A program made the translations under genes and the position numbers. From Proteles cristata cristata (lineage: Eukaryota > Chordata > Mammalia > Carnivora > Hyaenidae), in the NCBI GenBank assembly GCA_017311185.1, contig JAESUZ010002551.1:1612001-1676000 (forward strand): a stretch of 64,000 bases of DNA, given 5' to 3'. How positions within the stretch are numbered: the first letter of the stretch is position 1; every line of letters starts with the position of its first letter. The notes beneath the pieces were generated by a model. That model made no database searches and was not told the origin of the DNA. It saw only the letters and a program-made list of their open reading frames with translations. This document shows positions 9,811 through 22,435 of the stretch, one piece after another.

Positions 9811-12324
9811 GATCTCTTCCCTCTATTTCATTTTGTCTCCTTTACTCTTAAATCCCCATCTCGGGGGGTGAGGGCTGTGGAAAATGAGGAAAAAAAAACT
9901 GTTTCTTTCATTTCTTTCAAGGGAAATTTTTAATGACCGAAGCCCTTGACTTACATCCATCTGTAAACAATCAAACTATTCCTAAGGAAATCTATACGGA
10001 GAGAAAAAATAGAAAGGAAAGAGAGAAAAGGACAGGGAAGGAAGGGAGAGAAAACTGTCAAAGCTGTATATCCAAATAAATTTAATTATCTGCTCACATA
10101 CAAGAGGTGTGAAAGTAGAGAACATTTTGAATGGGTGAAGCTAAGTAAGAACATTCATAGTGTAGGATTAAGCCTAAAAAAAAATCAAAAGATAAAAATA
10201 GAGTCACTGTAAGCACAACCAAGAGAAAGACCAGCCTGATTTGAGCAGCAAATTTAAGTTAGGAAAGGACCAAAAAAAAAAAATTCACAGAACTAAGTAG
10301 AGGTCCATTTTTTGAGAAGCCCAACTACCTGAAGGAGTCCAGATCTGATCAATCACTCAGAGGGTAGAAAGCCCTTCTTCTGTCCTGAGAGGAGGCTGAG
10401 GAAAGACAGATGGCTCTTCTTTTAGCTTTTGTTTTTTTCTCTATGATCAATTAGCCTAAAACTTTAAGTTCAGAATTAATCCTAAAAGGAAGAAAATTTT
10501 TAAAATGTTTACATTAATTCAAAATTAATGTAATCTTCTTGATTTTTATTTTAAATTCACAATTTAGAGGGAGTATTATGCAAATTTGAAACAATTTCCA
10601 TACCAAAAAAAATTGAAATCCTTTGGTAAGCTTGCTTTTGCAGACTATACACAGTGTATTACATCATATTTACTAATCTCTAAGAGGCAATAATTCCACC
10701 CACAGAATCACAAAGTTCTTCTCAGATACCAGCTCTCATCTCTGGTTGAGGAAATGTCTGCGGACAGAAAAACACAACTGATCCTGACTCTGCTGATTAT
10801 TTTTATCTGTGTCTTGCATTAATGCTCACAGTTCTATAGGATATCACCTCCATTTTACAGATGGGGAATCTTGGACTCTAAGCATTTCAGTAAGTTGGCC
10901 AGTCTTATGGATATTCAACAACAACAAAAACTAAGTCTGAGTGAAGAATGCATCCATTTGGTGGTAGAGAATTAAACTGAAACACATTTTAACTACAAAA
11001 TTCCATTTTCCATCCATCTCCTATAGAGCACATGTTTTAATGATTTGGAAGAGCCAGTTGAACTAGGGGATTTACAGAGGCTTCTGTGGCCCCTCCTCTC
11101 TGAACCAGGTATTAACACCTTTTTATCACAAAGAAGGAGTAGGCCTACACCAAAATCTACTGTTAACAATATGAGACCAAGTCCCTCAAAGCACCCTCTC
11201 AGAGAAAACTTACAACTAAGTACCCTCCCCTGCACAGCCCTTTTATCTTGCATGGAAGTTCCTTCTTTCTTAATTGTTTAAAGATTTTATAACACTTGCT
11301 ACCCTCAAAGCACAAATGCCCATTTTCCAAGTACAATTTTCTATTCAAAAGCTGGCAAAAATGGCAAATGCCTGCTAAAGTGTTAATGAATGGCTGTTTC
11401 AGACAGAGAACAAGACTGGTTAGCCATAGGAACCCAAAAAGGCTTTGGGAACACCTCTAAAACAGGGCCACAGTGCCATATTTACAGCATCCCAGTCTCC
11501 TGAGTGTCCTAAGACAGTTCCATTGCACATTCTGTCTTTCTTGTTCAACCACATCTTGATTTGAGGCTCAGAAAACTCAGTCCCTGTAAGGTAAGTTTCT
11601 CTACGAGAAAGCGGCTCAGTACATTAATGTGTTGAGGCCATTACCAGAGAGGGGGCACTAATGAATTCTTTACAAGCCTCTGAAGATCTTAAATCACATA
11701 CAGAAAACCAGAGATTTTCCAGTCAAAAGTCAAAGTTTAACAATCAAAGAGAAATACTGAGGAAAAGCCATTAGATTCCTTTAGCAAAGTGACCCTTGAA
11801 CTATGACTTGCTCATTAATTACAAAGGAATAAGATACAGAAAGAGAAAATTCACTCAAATCACATCAGCTACCTTAATAGAATAAATGGACTTTTCTCTC
11901 CACTTAATTAGTGGAGACTAAAACCTACCAGCTTATCCAGGATAATTAGAAGCAAAACCTATTCATCTTAAATCTCCCATTCTCTCCCTGTATGTGGGCA
12001 TTAGAGGTCCAGCCTAAACCTGATTTGGGACGGGTCTTGGGCCATTTATTGTAGTGGTTTAATAACTAATACTCTTAATAGATATTCCTAAGACACTGTC
12101 TTTCTTGTTAACATTATTGTGTCTCCCACTCAATGAAAGAAAGCATATTGAGAGGAGCCATCCAATGTAATAGTAATGATGAAAAGCAAATAGGTTTTTT
12201 TAAATTTGTCTGTTTTTATTTTTTTAAAGCACAAGAGTACCTATAGGCAGTGGTATTTACAAGATACTTTTCATTTTATTTTCCCTTGTTGTCCAAAATT
12301 TGAACACACTTTACTATTTAATTA
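9811..12324. other. Long unassigned stretch
   Basis: No gene is seen. There is a purine-rich run at about 9993-10055 (GGAAAGAGAGAAAAGG-like) and a probable MIR remnant on the minus strand at about 10800-10890 ('ccattttacagatggggaatc'). The overlapping frames at 10993-11281 on both strands lack any domain. Confidence 0.5.
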
Positions 12325-12570
12325 GAAACAAGGTATTTTTTTTTTAAAAAATTAAGTTTTATTTTATTTATTTGAAAGAGACAGGCACAGCCTAAGTGGG
12401 GGTAGAGGCAAAGAAAGGAGGAGAGAATCCCAAGCAGACTCTGTGCTGCCAGCACAGAGACTGACGTGGTGTTCGAACCCACAAAACCATGAGATCATGA
12501 CCTGAGCTAAAACCAAGAGTCAGATGCTCAACTAACTGAGCCATCTAGGCCCCCTGAAACAGTTATTTTT
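12325..12570 (-). mobile_element. Carnivore tRNA-derived SINE
   Basis: The body is about 12341-12554. Reading right to left it has the head 'gggggcctagatggctcagtt', a B-box region 'gtgggttcgaacaccacg', 'gcacagagtctgcttggg' and an A-rich tail on the left. GAAACAAGGTATTTTT (12325-12340) and GAAACAGTTATTTTT (12556-12570) form an imperfect duplication. Confidence 0.9.
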
Positions 12571-13484
12571 TAAGATGAATGTAAATTACATATTCTATCC
12601 CTTGCTGAAATAGAAAGCCAACATATCTCAGTATGAGGTCTAGTTCAGCCAAATTTTAACAAAACGGTTTTGGAAGAATTTGGCCAAGGGAACACAATTC
12701 AGTGTCAAGAAAAGTTCTGTGTCATGAGGGGAAGAGAAATAGCATTTCCAAGAAGTAAGGGACTGGGTGGGGGTTTGGGGGTGGGTGGGGAAAGGGAATC
12801 ACACTAATCATTATTAACATCTTCACTGCTGGAAGGTGAGACAACCGTGATGCAACCCAAAGTTAATTTTCAAGAAGCCTCCATGAATGTCTGCAAAGGT
12901 CTGAGGGAGGTGCTTGCTTAGGAGATCAGCCTTCACAACATGCTCTTCATGGATGTGGTGAACTTACCACAGTCCAGAAGCCAGCAGGATCCCCTAGAAA
13001 CTTTCTGTACACCTAGAGCAGGTCCATCTGTAAGTGGGGTTTCCTTTAACCAAGGCTCCTGAATCTGAGGTATAAATGTCAGTATAGCAGTTTATTAATT
13101 TGCAAAAAGCAACAGTGGTCTGAAAGACAGGAATGCCTAAGGACCTCATTCTGCCTAACCAGCCAAACTGCTGCTTTTAGACAGACCTCCTCAGGAAGCA
13201 AGGTCACAATCAGAAAATAATTTGAGTAGGATGAAATCAGAACTAAGAGAGTTAGTTAAAATTAAAAGAATTTAAAGAAGGAACTTTCCACTTGTACAGA
13301 ACTCATTCATAATCTTGCTGAAGGTTAATGTTGAAGATTTCTGTTCTGATCTTTAATTGTTGAGGGAAGCTACACCCTGTAATTTCATTTTCAAATAATC
13401 AGACAAGTGTCACATCAGTCCCCAACTTCGAACAACAACTTTCAATTTTCCAGCCTAATTTATGCTGGAATAAAGCATAAATTT
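12571..13484. other. Unassigned sequence with a G-quadruplex motif
   Basis: No gene or repeat is assigned apart from the G-rich motif at 12765-12790. Confidence 0.5.
12765..12790 (+). other. G-quadruplex motif
   Basis: Five G runs of 3, 5, 5, 3 and 4 bases are separated by loops of 1, 3, 1 and 1 bases. This exceeds the usual four-run criterion, and short loops favour a stable parallel fold in single-stranded DNA or RNA. It is not in a recognised repeat. Confidence 0.8.
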
Positions 13485-13715
13485 TTTAAAGTTTTTTTTT
13501 AAGTTTATTTATTTTTGAGAGACTGAGAAAGAGAGCACGCAAATGCACATGGTGGGAAAGGCTGAGAGGGAGGGAGGAAGAGAGAATTCCAAGCAGTCTC
13601 CACACTGTCAGCACAGAGCCTTATGTGGGGCTTGATCCCACAAACCCAGGAGCTCACAACCTGAGCCAAAATCAAGAGATGGTCACTTAACTGACTGAGC
13701 TACCCAGATGCCTCC
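13485..13715 (-). mobile_element. Carnivore tRNA-derived SINE
   Basis: The left side is a T-rich tail ('aagtttatttatttttgagag'). Next come a GA-rich body, 'gtcagcacagagcctt', 'gggcttgatcccacaaacc' and the head 'ctgactgagctacccagatgcctcc'. It is well diverged and has no clear target-site duplication, so it is an older copy. Confidence 0.9.
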
Positions 13716-14691
13716 GAATGGTGCTTAGTTAAAAACCCTGAAGCTGCCTTAGAAAGTGTTTGCTACCTTGCTTGGCCTGAGCAAAAATTGCTTCACACTA
13801 TTTAGTGAAGCCAGACAGTTATTTATGTCCCAATATCTTGACACAGAAGACAATTAAGGAAACTAAAAAGTAGACAGCTGTGCAATCCTAGGAGCATTTT
13901 CCTGACGTTGTCCAGAGAGCACTGGATCTTTCTATAATAATGCAGTGTGACTGGGGTCACTGAAAAGAAATTGCTTCTGTTGTCATATGTCCTTCTTAGT
14001 GGCTGAAAAAAAAATAAGCACTAATGTTCTGGGATATACGAACTCAAAGGCATTCAACTTCTGTTAATAATATGAGTGCCATTAATTTATCCCTTACTAA
14101 TTTGGAACATATGCTTTCAACTTGAGATAAAATGAAGTTATCAGAAATGCAATAGAATTGCATTGAAAGTTAAATATTCTATACTTCTGAATTTTTCTAC
14201 TCCCAGACACAATCCAAATTAACAAGGTTTTACCACTTTAATAATTGTTACCCAGAACCAAACTGGAAAAAAGGTTTTCAATAATACTGTTTGCACCACG
14301 AAAAACTGATGCTAAGTAAGAAATGGAACACAATCAGAATAAGATGGACAATGTCTATTTTAAATGTATTTTATTATATTCCTATTATTTGAATGCCATA
14401 CACGGTAACTATTAACTTGAATATTAGAATCACTAGCACAACAATTTGCTGATCTATTCGGTAATTGAGAAGTGATATTCAAAAATGAATTTAAGAGCCT
14501 TGGACCTGGAATCTAGAGATTAAAGACTAAATTCTTTTGTATAAAATAAGACAAGTACAACTAGCAGAGATACTAATAATGAAAGAGTTGAAGAAATCTC
14601 ATCTCTGCTGCTACTAAACCTTGACCCAATTGAAGTTCAATTTTATTACATACTATTGCTAAGACTGCTTCTCTTTATTTTCTACATAGGT
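13716..14691. other. Unassigned sequence
   Basis: No gene or recognisable repeat. Confidence 0.5.
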
Positions 14692-14911
14692 TTCCTTTTG
14701 TTTTTATGTTTTTAATGTTTATTTTTGAGAGAGAGAGAGAGACTGAGCATGTACAGGTGGGAGAGGGGCAGAGAGAGTGGGAGACAGAGGCTGGGAAATG
14801 GGCTCACGCTGACAGCAGAGAGCACGACACAGGGCTTGAACTCCTGAACCTCAAGAGATCAGTCAGATGCTTAACTGACTGAGTCATCCAGGTGCCCTTC
14901 CTTTGTTTTTA
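14692..14911 (-). mobile_element. Carnivore tRNA-derived SINE
   Basis: The body is about 14707-14897, with a (GA)n tract near the tail and the head 'aactgactgagtcatccaggtgccc'. It is flanked by TTCCTTTTGTTTTTA (14692-14706) and TTCCTTTGTTTTTA (14898-14911), which differ by one base in length. Confidence 0.92.
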
Positions 14912-16874
14912 AATTAAAATAACTACTAATTTGCCCAACTACTATATGTTCTCGCACTGTTTCCTAATTCCAATTTATTCAAACTGTGAAAGATATACAA
15001 CCATAACTCCTCCAATTTATTCTCTGACTTTTAAATTTTTGACCTCCCCCCAAAACCCAAAATACCTCTTAAGGCAAAACACAATGTATACATCTATAAT
15101 GCTAGATCATTTCCAAGAAAAGCCATTTTAAGGGTATATTGCCTCAAGCCAAGTCTAGTGAAGGCTTTCTGAATTTAAAATGATTAATACTTTTTACACA
15201 AAATTGACACAGTATCCTATGTGCACAAACTGTCCTGTCCATAGGATTGTCACCTTGTCACCTTCCCAGCAGTCAATACTGTGTGGTAAGCACCATGAAG
15301 TCGATCCTCACTTAATTATACCAACGAGGGCAGTAAAGAGCAGAGAAAGTCAGGGCCTCATCTGAAATCACACCGCGAGGAAATATTTGACAGAACTGGA
15401 CAGTGAGTCTTCTCAAAAAGCCTTTCTTACAGTCCTCGCTCTGCTAAAGTAGAAGATATTAAGTCTACCTGAGGCAAACAGACGTGAAGTCAAAACAACA
15501 AGAGACAAGAAAAAAGGAAAACAAATCCCTAGATTATCTGGGCAACTGTCTCAATCCTGTGCCTCGCTCCGAAGCTGGAACATTTACAGCCCCAGGGACC
15601 AGAGGAGTTGATCCAACGGGCTGGCTAGGCCTGCTCCACTCAGTCTCCTGCTGCGTCCGCGGTGTGCACTCTTCCGGGGACAGAGTACCATGTGCCCAAG
15701 TGGAAGAGGACTGTGCTTAAGTCAGGTTTTTCTAAGTCACTGCGCATCCCTGATCGATGCCCCTGACAAGCAAGTCTTCTGTGTCTATTTGGAAATAATA
15801 AACATTTCCAACAGAAGGTGGAAAACACCTAGGTTATCACATTTTGAAGAATCTAAAGATCCTAAAATAGTGCTTAAAGTCCTAGGACCCATTTTCCAAA
15901 GAAGTTCTGTTAAAGATCGAAACTACAAACTCAAGTTCAGCTTCAAACTCCCTGAGGAATTCAATTATCACTTTCCTTTTGCTATTTTTCTTCCCAGATT
16001 CAACTCTCTTTACCTTGGAAAATGAAAGAGCAGGCAAGAGTAAACAGAATACCCACTTTGTTTCTCTTCTTTCTTTTTTAACATAACATTTGGGCCCCAG
16101 CAAACACTTGGGTACCTGAGAGTTCTGGCACCTGAACACATTTCCCTAAACAAAGAGAAATAATGTGATGGCAGGTTCAACACTGAGCTGATGTGTCAAA
16201 AAGTAGCTAACAGTTGAGATATCAGAGTTACTTTTTGGGAGGAAAATAATGAAACAGAACAAACATCAAAGTGAACAGTCTCCTAGGAGATCATTTCCCA
16301 CAAGCTGTATAAACTTTCTTTAGTTAAACAAATAGTACCCCAGATGAACATTTGTTTTTGTATTTTGGATATGCGTCATAATGATTACCTATGGTTTTCT
16401 CTCAATGGAAACCTTGACAATGAGACAAAATAGGGATTTGATTTTTCCCAGCAAAATATCTTATGATAGTTCTGGAATCGGATCCTTGGTTATGTTAGTT
16501 AGTTTGTATCATTTAATTTTTGTAGTCCTCAAATGTAACTTTATGTCCAAGTACAAATCCGCAAGTCATTCCCCACAAACTCCACCTAGAGGCAGGCAAC
16601 GCTTTTGTTTGTCAGGACCTCTTCACGGTTTCCCACTCACCCCTCTCTCTCAATCCTTTATTCCCTCAAAGACATGGGAGAAACTGCCCTATGTTAAGTT
16701 GCAGTGTCAAAGTTTTGTGAAATTTCGTCTTATTCTCAGGATTTTCTCTGAGAGAACACTCTTGAAATTCAACCTCAGATAAAGTAGCAATGAGACTGAG
16801 CAGTCAGGAGAAAGGAAATGTGATTAAGTGTCCTGGAAGAAGTAGCTTACATCTGGAAGTCATTAAAACTAGTC
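14912..16874. other. Long unassigned stretch
   Basis: There is no supported gene. A faint MIR-like piece on the minus strand may lie at 15285-15375. The 15550-15760 part is richer in G+C and CpG (about nine CpG) than its surroundings. The 133-codon frame at 16381-16782, the longest in the window, has no domain, no repeats and no coding signature I can see. Confidence 0.5.
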
Positions 16875-17115
16875 AGAATGTGTCATTGCTGGGGCACCTG
16901 GATGGCTCAGTTGGTTAAGCATTAGACTCTTGATTTCTGCTAAGTCACTATCTCATGCTTCCTAAGATCAAGCCTCACACTAACAGCATGGAGCTTGCTT
17001 TGATTTTCTTTCCCTCTCTCTATGCCCCTCCCCTGCGAGTGCTCATGCATGCTTTCTCTCTCTCAATATAAATTTAAAAAGTTAAAAAAAAAAAAAAGGA
17101 AGAATGTGTCAGTGC
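16875..17115 (+). mobile_element. Carnivore tRNA-derived SINE
   Basis: The body is 16890-17100. It starts 'ggggcacctggatggctcag', has a diverged middle and ends in a run of A. The 15-bp flanks AGAATGTGTCATTGC (16875-16889) and AGAATGTGTCAGTGC (17101-17115) differ at one base. Confidence 0.95.
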
Positions 17116-17772
17116 AAAAGCCATATGGATGTATAACCAGGAAAGGACCCACCTTGGAGACATTCAGGTTTAATCAGTTAGTTCAAGTTTGCCCAGCTTG
17201 GCTCAAAACTCATCCTACAAAGATGCTTCACCTCTTTGCAATTTCACCTGCCTCTTCTCAAGTCTAGGGTCTCTTTTCACTGATGGAGTAGTGTTACCTC
17301 AAATCGGAACCTTAATTTGGAATAGGTAGCCACCTGCCTAAATAAAATAGTGGTTTCATAAAAGACCCATTTAGGAAGGGCAAGACCTTTTGCCTGCTTC
17401 CCATCTTTGCTGCAAGGAATGAAATACCATTTGGGCTTTCGTAATGTTCTATCCTGTGTTGCAGTTGCCAAAAGAGGGACATTTTACTTTGTTTTCTAGG
17501 AATGTGTATTCATTCATTCATCCCAATTTATCTTTGATTAAGCTTTGACTCAGCCCAATAGAATGATTCATCAGCAAACACACAAAAAGTTCATGGCATA
17601 GTTGGAAGAATCACACTTCCATTGAATGCGTTCCACGGAAACACAGGCTGCATCATTGTACTTATAATTGAAGCAGAAAATCCAACAATCAAATGTGTTT
17701 AGACCCTTTAAAAGGTACTTTCTAGTCTTAACTGCTCTAAAGAACACAAGGCATATATGTTTTAAGACCCTT
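17116..17772. other. Unassigned sequence
   Basis: No gene or confident repeat. 'gtgtattcattcattcatccc' near 17505 is too short to call as an L2 end. Confidence 0.5.
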
Positions 17773-18034
17773 AAAATAAAGGGAAACTTTGGGGCACCTG
17801 GGTAGCTCATATGGTTGAGTGTCCAACCTCAGTTCAGGTCATGATCTCATGGTTCGGGAGTTCAAGCCCTGCATTAGGTTCACTGCTCTCAGTACAGAGC
17901 TGGCTTCAGATTCAGATATTCTGCCCACCTACTCTCTCTGTCCCTCCCCAGCTCACAAACACTGCCTCTCTCAAAGATGAATAAACATTTATTAAATATA
18001 TAAATAATAAATAAACAAAATAAATGGAAGCTTT
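17773..18034 (+). mobile_element. Carnivore tRNA-derived SINE
   Basis: The body starts at 17791 ('ggggcacctgggtagctcat') and passes through 'ttcaggtcatgatctcatgg' and 'ttcaagccctgcattagg' to an 'aataaataaac' tail near 18017. AAAATAAAGGGAAACTTT before and AAAATAAATGGAAGCTTT after the element form an 18-bp duplication with two differences. Confidence 0.93.
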
Positions 18035-18632
18035 GAGACTTTGTGACTTGTGTACAATGTGCACACACACCCTGACCAAAAGACACTAATGTTACCCTGA
18101 TTTACCTCTACTTGTAAAGTTGTTTAATCCCATTATTCTCTTCCATCCTGCTGGTTTTAAATTATCTGTCACTTAGGTGATGACTGCAGGTACCATGTAT
18201 GTCCTTAGCCTCTCAGCTTTCACCCTGAGCAGATTCCAAATGATAGGCTGACTTCAACAGTGCAACCAAATATTTTCATACTGTCTATTAATAAAAAGTA
18301 CAAGCGCTTTGCTCATTTTTTCATGGGTTTTAAGAAGACAGTTTTAAACTGAGCATCTTTTTCGTAGATATAAATAAGAAAAGTGGAATATATTATTCTT
18401 AAATTTTGATTAGGTCTTTCTGAGTTGACTCAATAAGTATTATTATAATTAATTTCCAAGGATACATTCATAATCATCAGTGATATCAACACATATATTG
18501 TTCTACTATCACCTGAATAGTTCTTTCAAGATTCAGAACATAATATACTGGGTCACAAAAAGAAAACATCCTTTCGGATGTGTTTTAACTATGAACCACA
18601 ACACACTTCATCTCTTCCTTTGTAACTCCAGA
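18035..18632. other. Unassigned AT-rich sequence
   Basis: Nothing recognisable. Confidence 0.5.
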
Positions 18633-18898
18633 TATCAATGGCAAATTTTATTTATTTTTTTAAAAATATTTTTTATTTTTATTTTTATTTCTAGGAGAGA
18701 GAGAGAGAGATAGCGTGAGCAGGGGAGGGTCAGAGAGAGGGGAGTCACAGACTGAAACAGGCTCCAGGCTCTGAGCTGGCAGTCAGCACAGAGCCCGACG
18801 TGGGGCTCAAACCCACGAACCGCGAGATCATGACCTAGCGAAAGTCGGACGCTTAACCGACTAAGCCACCCAGGCGCCCCTATCAATGGCAAATTTTA
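18633..18898 (-). mobile_element. Young carnivore SINE with perfect 18-bp duplication
   Basis: The body is 18651-18880. Reading leftward it has an intact head 'ggggcgcctgggtggcttag', the marker 'gtccgactttcgct', the B box 'ggttcgtgggtttgag', a (CT)n tract ending 'ctcctagaaataaa' and a T-rich left tail. TATCAATGGCAAATTTTA flanks it at 18633-18650 and 18881-18898 with no mismatch, so the insertion is recent. Confidence 0.97.
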
Positions 18899-19011
18899 AA
18901 TACTGTTCACAAACATGCCAAAAGGAAGCACTAAACATTTTGAGGTTTACAATACAAAAAAGCAAAGAATGGTGATACTTCTGAACTTTCATCAGCCCAA
19001 CATTTAATTTC

Positions 19012-19251
19012 AAGAATTTTACACCTAAATGGGGCGCCTGGTCGGTTGAGCGACTTTCGCTTGGGTCATGATCTCGCGGTTCGTGGGTTCGAGCCCCGCG
19101 TCGGCTCTGTGCTGACTGCCAGCTCAGAGCCTGGAGCCTGTTTCAGTCTGTGACTCCCTCTCTCTCTGACCCTCCCCTGCTCACGCTGTCTCTCTCTCTC
19201 TCCTAGAAATAAAACATTAAAAAAAAAGAAAGAAAGAATTTTACACCTAAA
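19012..19251 (+). mobile_element. Young carnivore SINE with perfect 18-bp duplication
   Basis: The body is about 19031-19233. It shares 'gactttcgcttgggtcatgatc', 'gagccccgcgtcgg' and 'ctcctagaaataaa' with the other young copies. The head lacks the segment containing the A-box core GGTGGCTCAG, which may cripple its pol III promoter. AAGAATTTTACACCTAAA occurs at 19012-19029 and 19234-19251. Confidence 0.97.
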
Positions 19252-20391
19252 GAATTCTGATTGCTATGGCTCTTACCATGAATAAATTTTGCTCCAAAAA
19301 ACTGGTAATTAATTCTTACACCCTGGAAGACTGAAAAGCCTAGATTTCTGAATCCATTTATAGGGAAATTAACATTCTTTTCTCCTGTTTCTTTGAAATT
19401 TCTTTAGAAATTACCTTTCCTCATTCAGTTCAGACTGTTTTGAACACCCAATAATAATAGTCCCTTTTCTCTTTATTCTCAAAGGCTTCAGGTTTAGAGA
19501 AATATCAAGTGTGTCCAATGTCTGGAAATTAAGGACAAGCCAATCAATGTTAGCTATGAATCTATATCCATTCCTTTAATCTTAAGAAGGATGTTGAATA
19601 TACTGTTAGGCTAACCTGACATAGGCATCTATTTCCTAATCATGTATAGCTCCTTTCTCCATACATGCAGTATTTTTTTCACAATCAAAAAGAGATTTAA
19701 TAAGAGAGCTTATTATAACACAGATTATATTTTGGTGAGATTATGAAATCTGGTAGGCAATGTGAAGTTATCAGTGAATGTTATACAACTCTCCAATGAG
19801 ATATTCTGAGCAACGGCTCTCTTCATTCCTTCCCTTCTCCTTCTTTTCTAAAATTGCCTTGCCTTTTTCTTTCAGTGTCATTTATTTTTCAATCTTTGGA
19901 CCATTTATTTTCCCATTAAAGTGGAACACAAAGAATGGCTTTCATTACATCTCAAAGAAGTGAAATGCTGGTCGATTGGCACCAACATATAGGTTCCTTC
20001 ATTGGCGAACTGAGAGAGTCATCTCTAGTTCCCGTCATGGAGACAGATTCTTCACAATGGATAAGTGATTTGAAAATCGAACGGTCATTTTGTTCAAAGA
20101 GGAAGCTAAGGCTGAACTGACAGCATGGTCCAAGTCATCCATACACTAAGTTGTAAGCAAGGATACAAAGGTCTTAAAGTTTAAAAAAATAAAAACTTTA
20201 AAAAAACCCATATTGAGCCATATACTTATACCATCAAATATGGCAGTAAAAAGAACACTAGAGTCTTCCCCTTATTTTTCATATATCGTTTTGAGAATTA
20301 CTTGTTTGCGCAAAATATTGAAAACAAAAGAAAAAATAGGAAAGAAACAAAATAAGTAGGAATTAGTTTATCAAATTATTTAGTCAAATTT
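19252..20391. other. Unassigned sequence
   Basis: No gene or repeat is assigned. The two frames at 19778-20120 are short and featureless. Confidence 0.5.
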
Positions 20392-20597
20392 CTTAATGTT
20401 TATTTATTTTTGAGACAGAGAGGGAGAGAGAGAAAGATTGGGAGAAGCAGAGAAACAGGGAGACAAAGAATGGAAAGCAGGCTCCAGGCTCTGAGCTGTC
20501 AGCACAGAGCCCAATGCAGGGCTTGAACTCACAAGCTATGAGATTAAGACCTGAGCTGAAGACAAACATTAACCCAAATGAGCCACCCACACACCTC
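20392..20597 (-). mobile_element. Carnivore tRNA-derived SINE
   Basis: The left end is T-rich ('aatgtttatttatttttgag'). It is followed by a GA-rich body, 'gctgtcagcacagagccc', 'gggcttgaactcacaagc' and the head 'atgagccacccacacacctc'. No duplication is clear, and mutation load suggests an old copy. Confidence 0.9.
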
Positions 20598-21884
20598 TTT
20601 TTTGTTAATTTTTATTCCGGAGGTTCTCTAATAATCTTGGACTGCCAGCATACAAGACATAAATGTTATCTAATAAATCTCATACCTCTTCTTCGGAAAA
20701 ATTTGTCTCTAGTCCAGGAAATTTGAATACTATTTTAAAAGATCACAAGGCAAGATTATGCTAGTCAAGTTTATTAAAATATAAAACTAGAAGGTGAGTC
20801 AACAAAAGACTAAAACTAAAGTGGTTAAGTGCTATCAATGCTGCATTGGACCTCAGCCCATCTGAAAGCAATCTGCTTTGGATGATAAAATTTACTCTTT
20901 CTGCTTTTTCAGATTCATGGACTATTTGAACAAATATTTTACACATTTCCCATTCTAAAGATAAAGTAAAAATTACTAAGAGACCTAATTTAGACCATTT
21001 TCAAGTCTAACTTTTTTAAAATTTTAGATATTCTTTTATCCCTCAAGATGAAAGCACAAGCTAGTGCTAGAATATTCCTTGAAGTTTTAAAGTGAACAGA
21101 GCCCCTCCTTTTTATAACTCATTGTTATGTCTATCAACAAAATTCTATCTAGAATTTCCAAGTCAAGTGTACAGTTGTTAAATGAGGGAGAGATTAGAGA
21201 GTAGTCAAGGACTATAGGAGCCTGCTCTTGAACTAGCAATATTGAACAGAGATCAGTATTGACAAGCTGATTTTTAAAGTTACAGTATGTGATTATCAAA
21301 TAATACCAATACTGAAAGAAAGCCATTTTCTAAATCATAATTCCACAACCTGAACCAGACAAGTTTTTCATTACTTTGTATTCCATTCTAGGGATTTGTC
21401 CATATGGCTGAATATTTTTACCTAGAAGTTATCATATACTCATTTTACACTCGGAGTTTTTCACTGAATATTGTAACATTGAACATATCTTCACTGCTTT
21501 CTAAAATGTTCTTTGAGGAAATATACTTCCCTAGAAGACAGAATTAGAGCTGTAACAGTGATTTAGGAGATTAAAAGCAGACACTGAAAAGAATTTGGCT
21601 TTAGCAAGAGTAGCTAAATACAGAAATAATTTTTTGGTAAGTTTTTATAAATACTTTTTCTGGAAGGTACTTGAACATATGATACCGTCTCCATGTCTGG
21701 TGTTTTACAGAGCAACACTGATAAAGATTTTGTTCTATTTTTCTTTCCCCCTTTCTCCTTCCCGTCCAACCTTTCCCTCTGGTGTACACTCAGCTCTGTC
21801 AAATGCTCTTGTTTTATCTTTATTTTATTCACTGTTTTTAGCCAATTACCTTGAGTCCAAGTATTCCCCCACTTACATGCGAGT
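20598..21884. other. Unassigned sequence
   Basis: No gene. The frame at 21595-21981 (128 codons) crosses a C/T-rich stretch and the start of a MIR and has no domain. Confidence 0.5.
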
Positions 21885-21985
21885 AAGGACAACTGGCTTA
21901 CCCTCTCCAAGCCTTAGGTTCAGCCTCTATAAACTGAGGATAATAATAATATCACCCCACAAGATTGCTGTGATAAATTAAGGAG
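21885..21985 (+). mobile_element. MIR fragment
   Basis: 'ccctctccaagccttaggttcagcctctataaactgagg' followed by 'ataataataatatcaccccacaagattgctgtgataaatt' is the MIR 3' half. Confidence 0.65.
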
Positions 21986-21997
21986 GAGGTCCATGAG

Positions 21998-22255
21998 AGG
22001 CAGTAGGTATCATGGTTAACAGGACAGACTCTGGAGCCATACTACCTGGATTCAGAATTTTGTTGCCCTCCTAGCTATGGGATCTCAGGCAGGCTATCTA
22101 ACATCTTGCCTCAGTTTTCTTATCTGTTCAATTGAAAGGATGATAATAATGGCAAATATGTGCCCCTTTCTGGGCTGCTGTGAGGAACAAAGGAGTAAAA
22201 TAGCTAAAGGAGTGTGGAAGTGTGCCTGGCACATACCAGTATTATGTATATTTTC
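21998..22255 (+). mobile_element. MIR, nearly full length
   Basis: 'gtatcatggttaacaggacagactctggagccatactacctgg' matches the 5' tRNA-like region. It continues through 'ctatgggatctcaggcaggctatc', 'cctcagttttcttatctgttcaattg' and 'gtgtgcctggcacatacc'. This is the clearest MIR in the window. Confidence 0.88.
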
Positions 22256-22435
22256 ATCATGACCACCTGAAATGGTTGGCATATAATTTATATCATGGTA
22301 AGCAGTCAGTAAGTAGTAACTATAGAAATTACTTTCTAGTATTCAAGCAGAATACTTTTGTAATCTCTAGTAATCAGTATTTGTTTTCTTTGATTAAACC
22401 TGAGGGATATGAACCTAGTGAATTTAATCAGTGAT

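Noticed and set aside
15550..15760. Second CpG-rich patch as a promoter
   Set aside because: Only about nine CpG over 210 bp, and no clustered promoter motifs. Too weak to call.
16381..16782. 133-codon open frame, the longest in the window
   Set aside because: No domain, no repeat of a known protein pattern, no splice or promoter context. A single frame of this length is expected by chance in 64 kb of AT-rich DNA.
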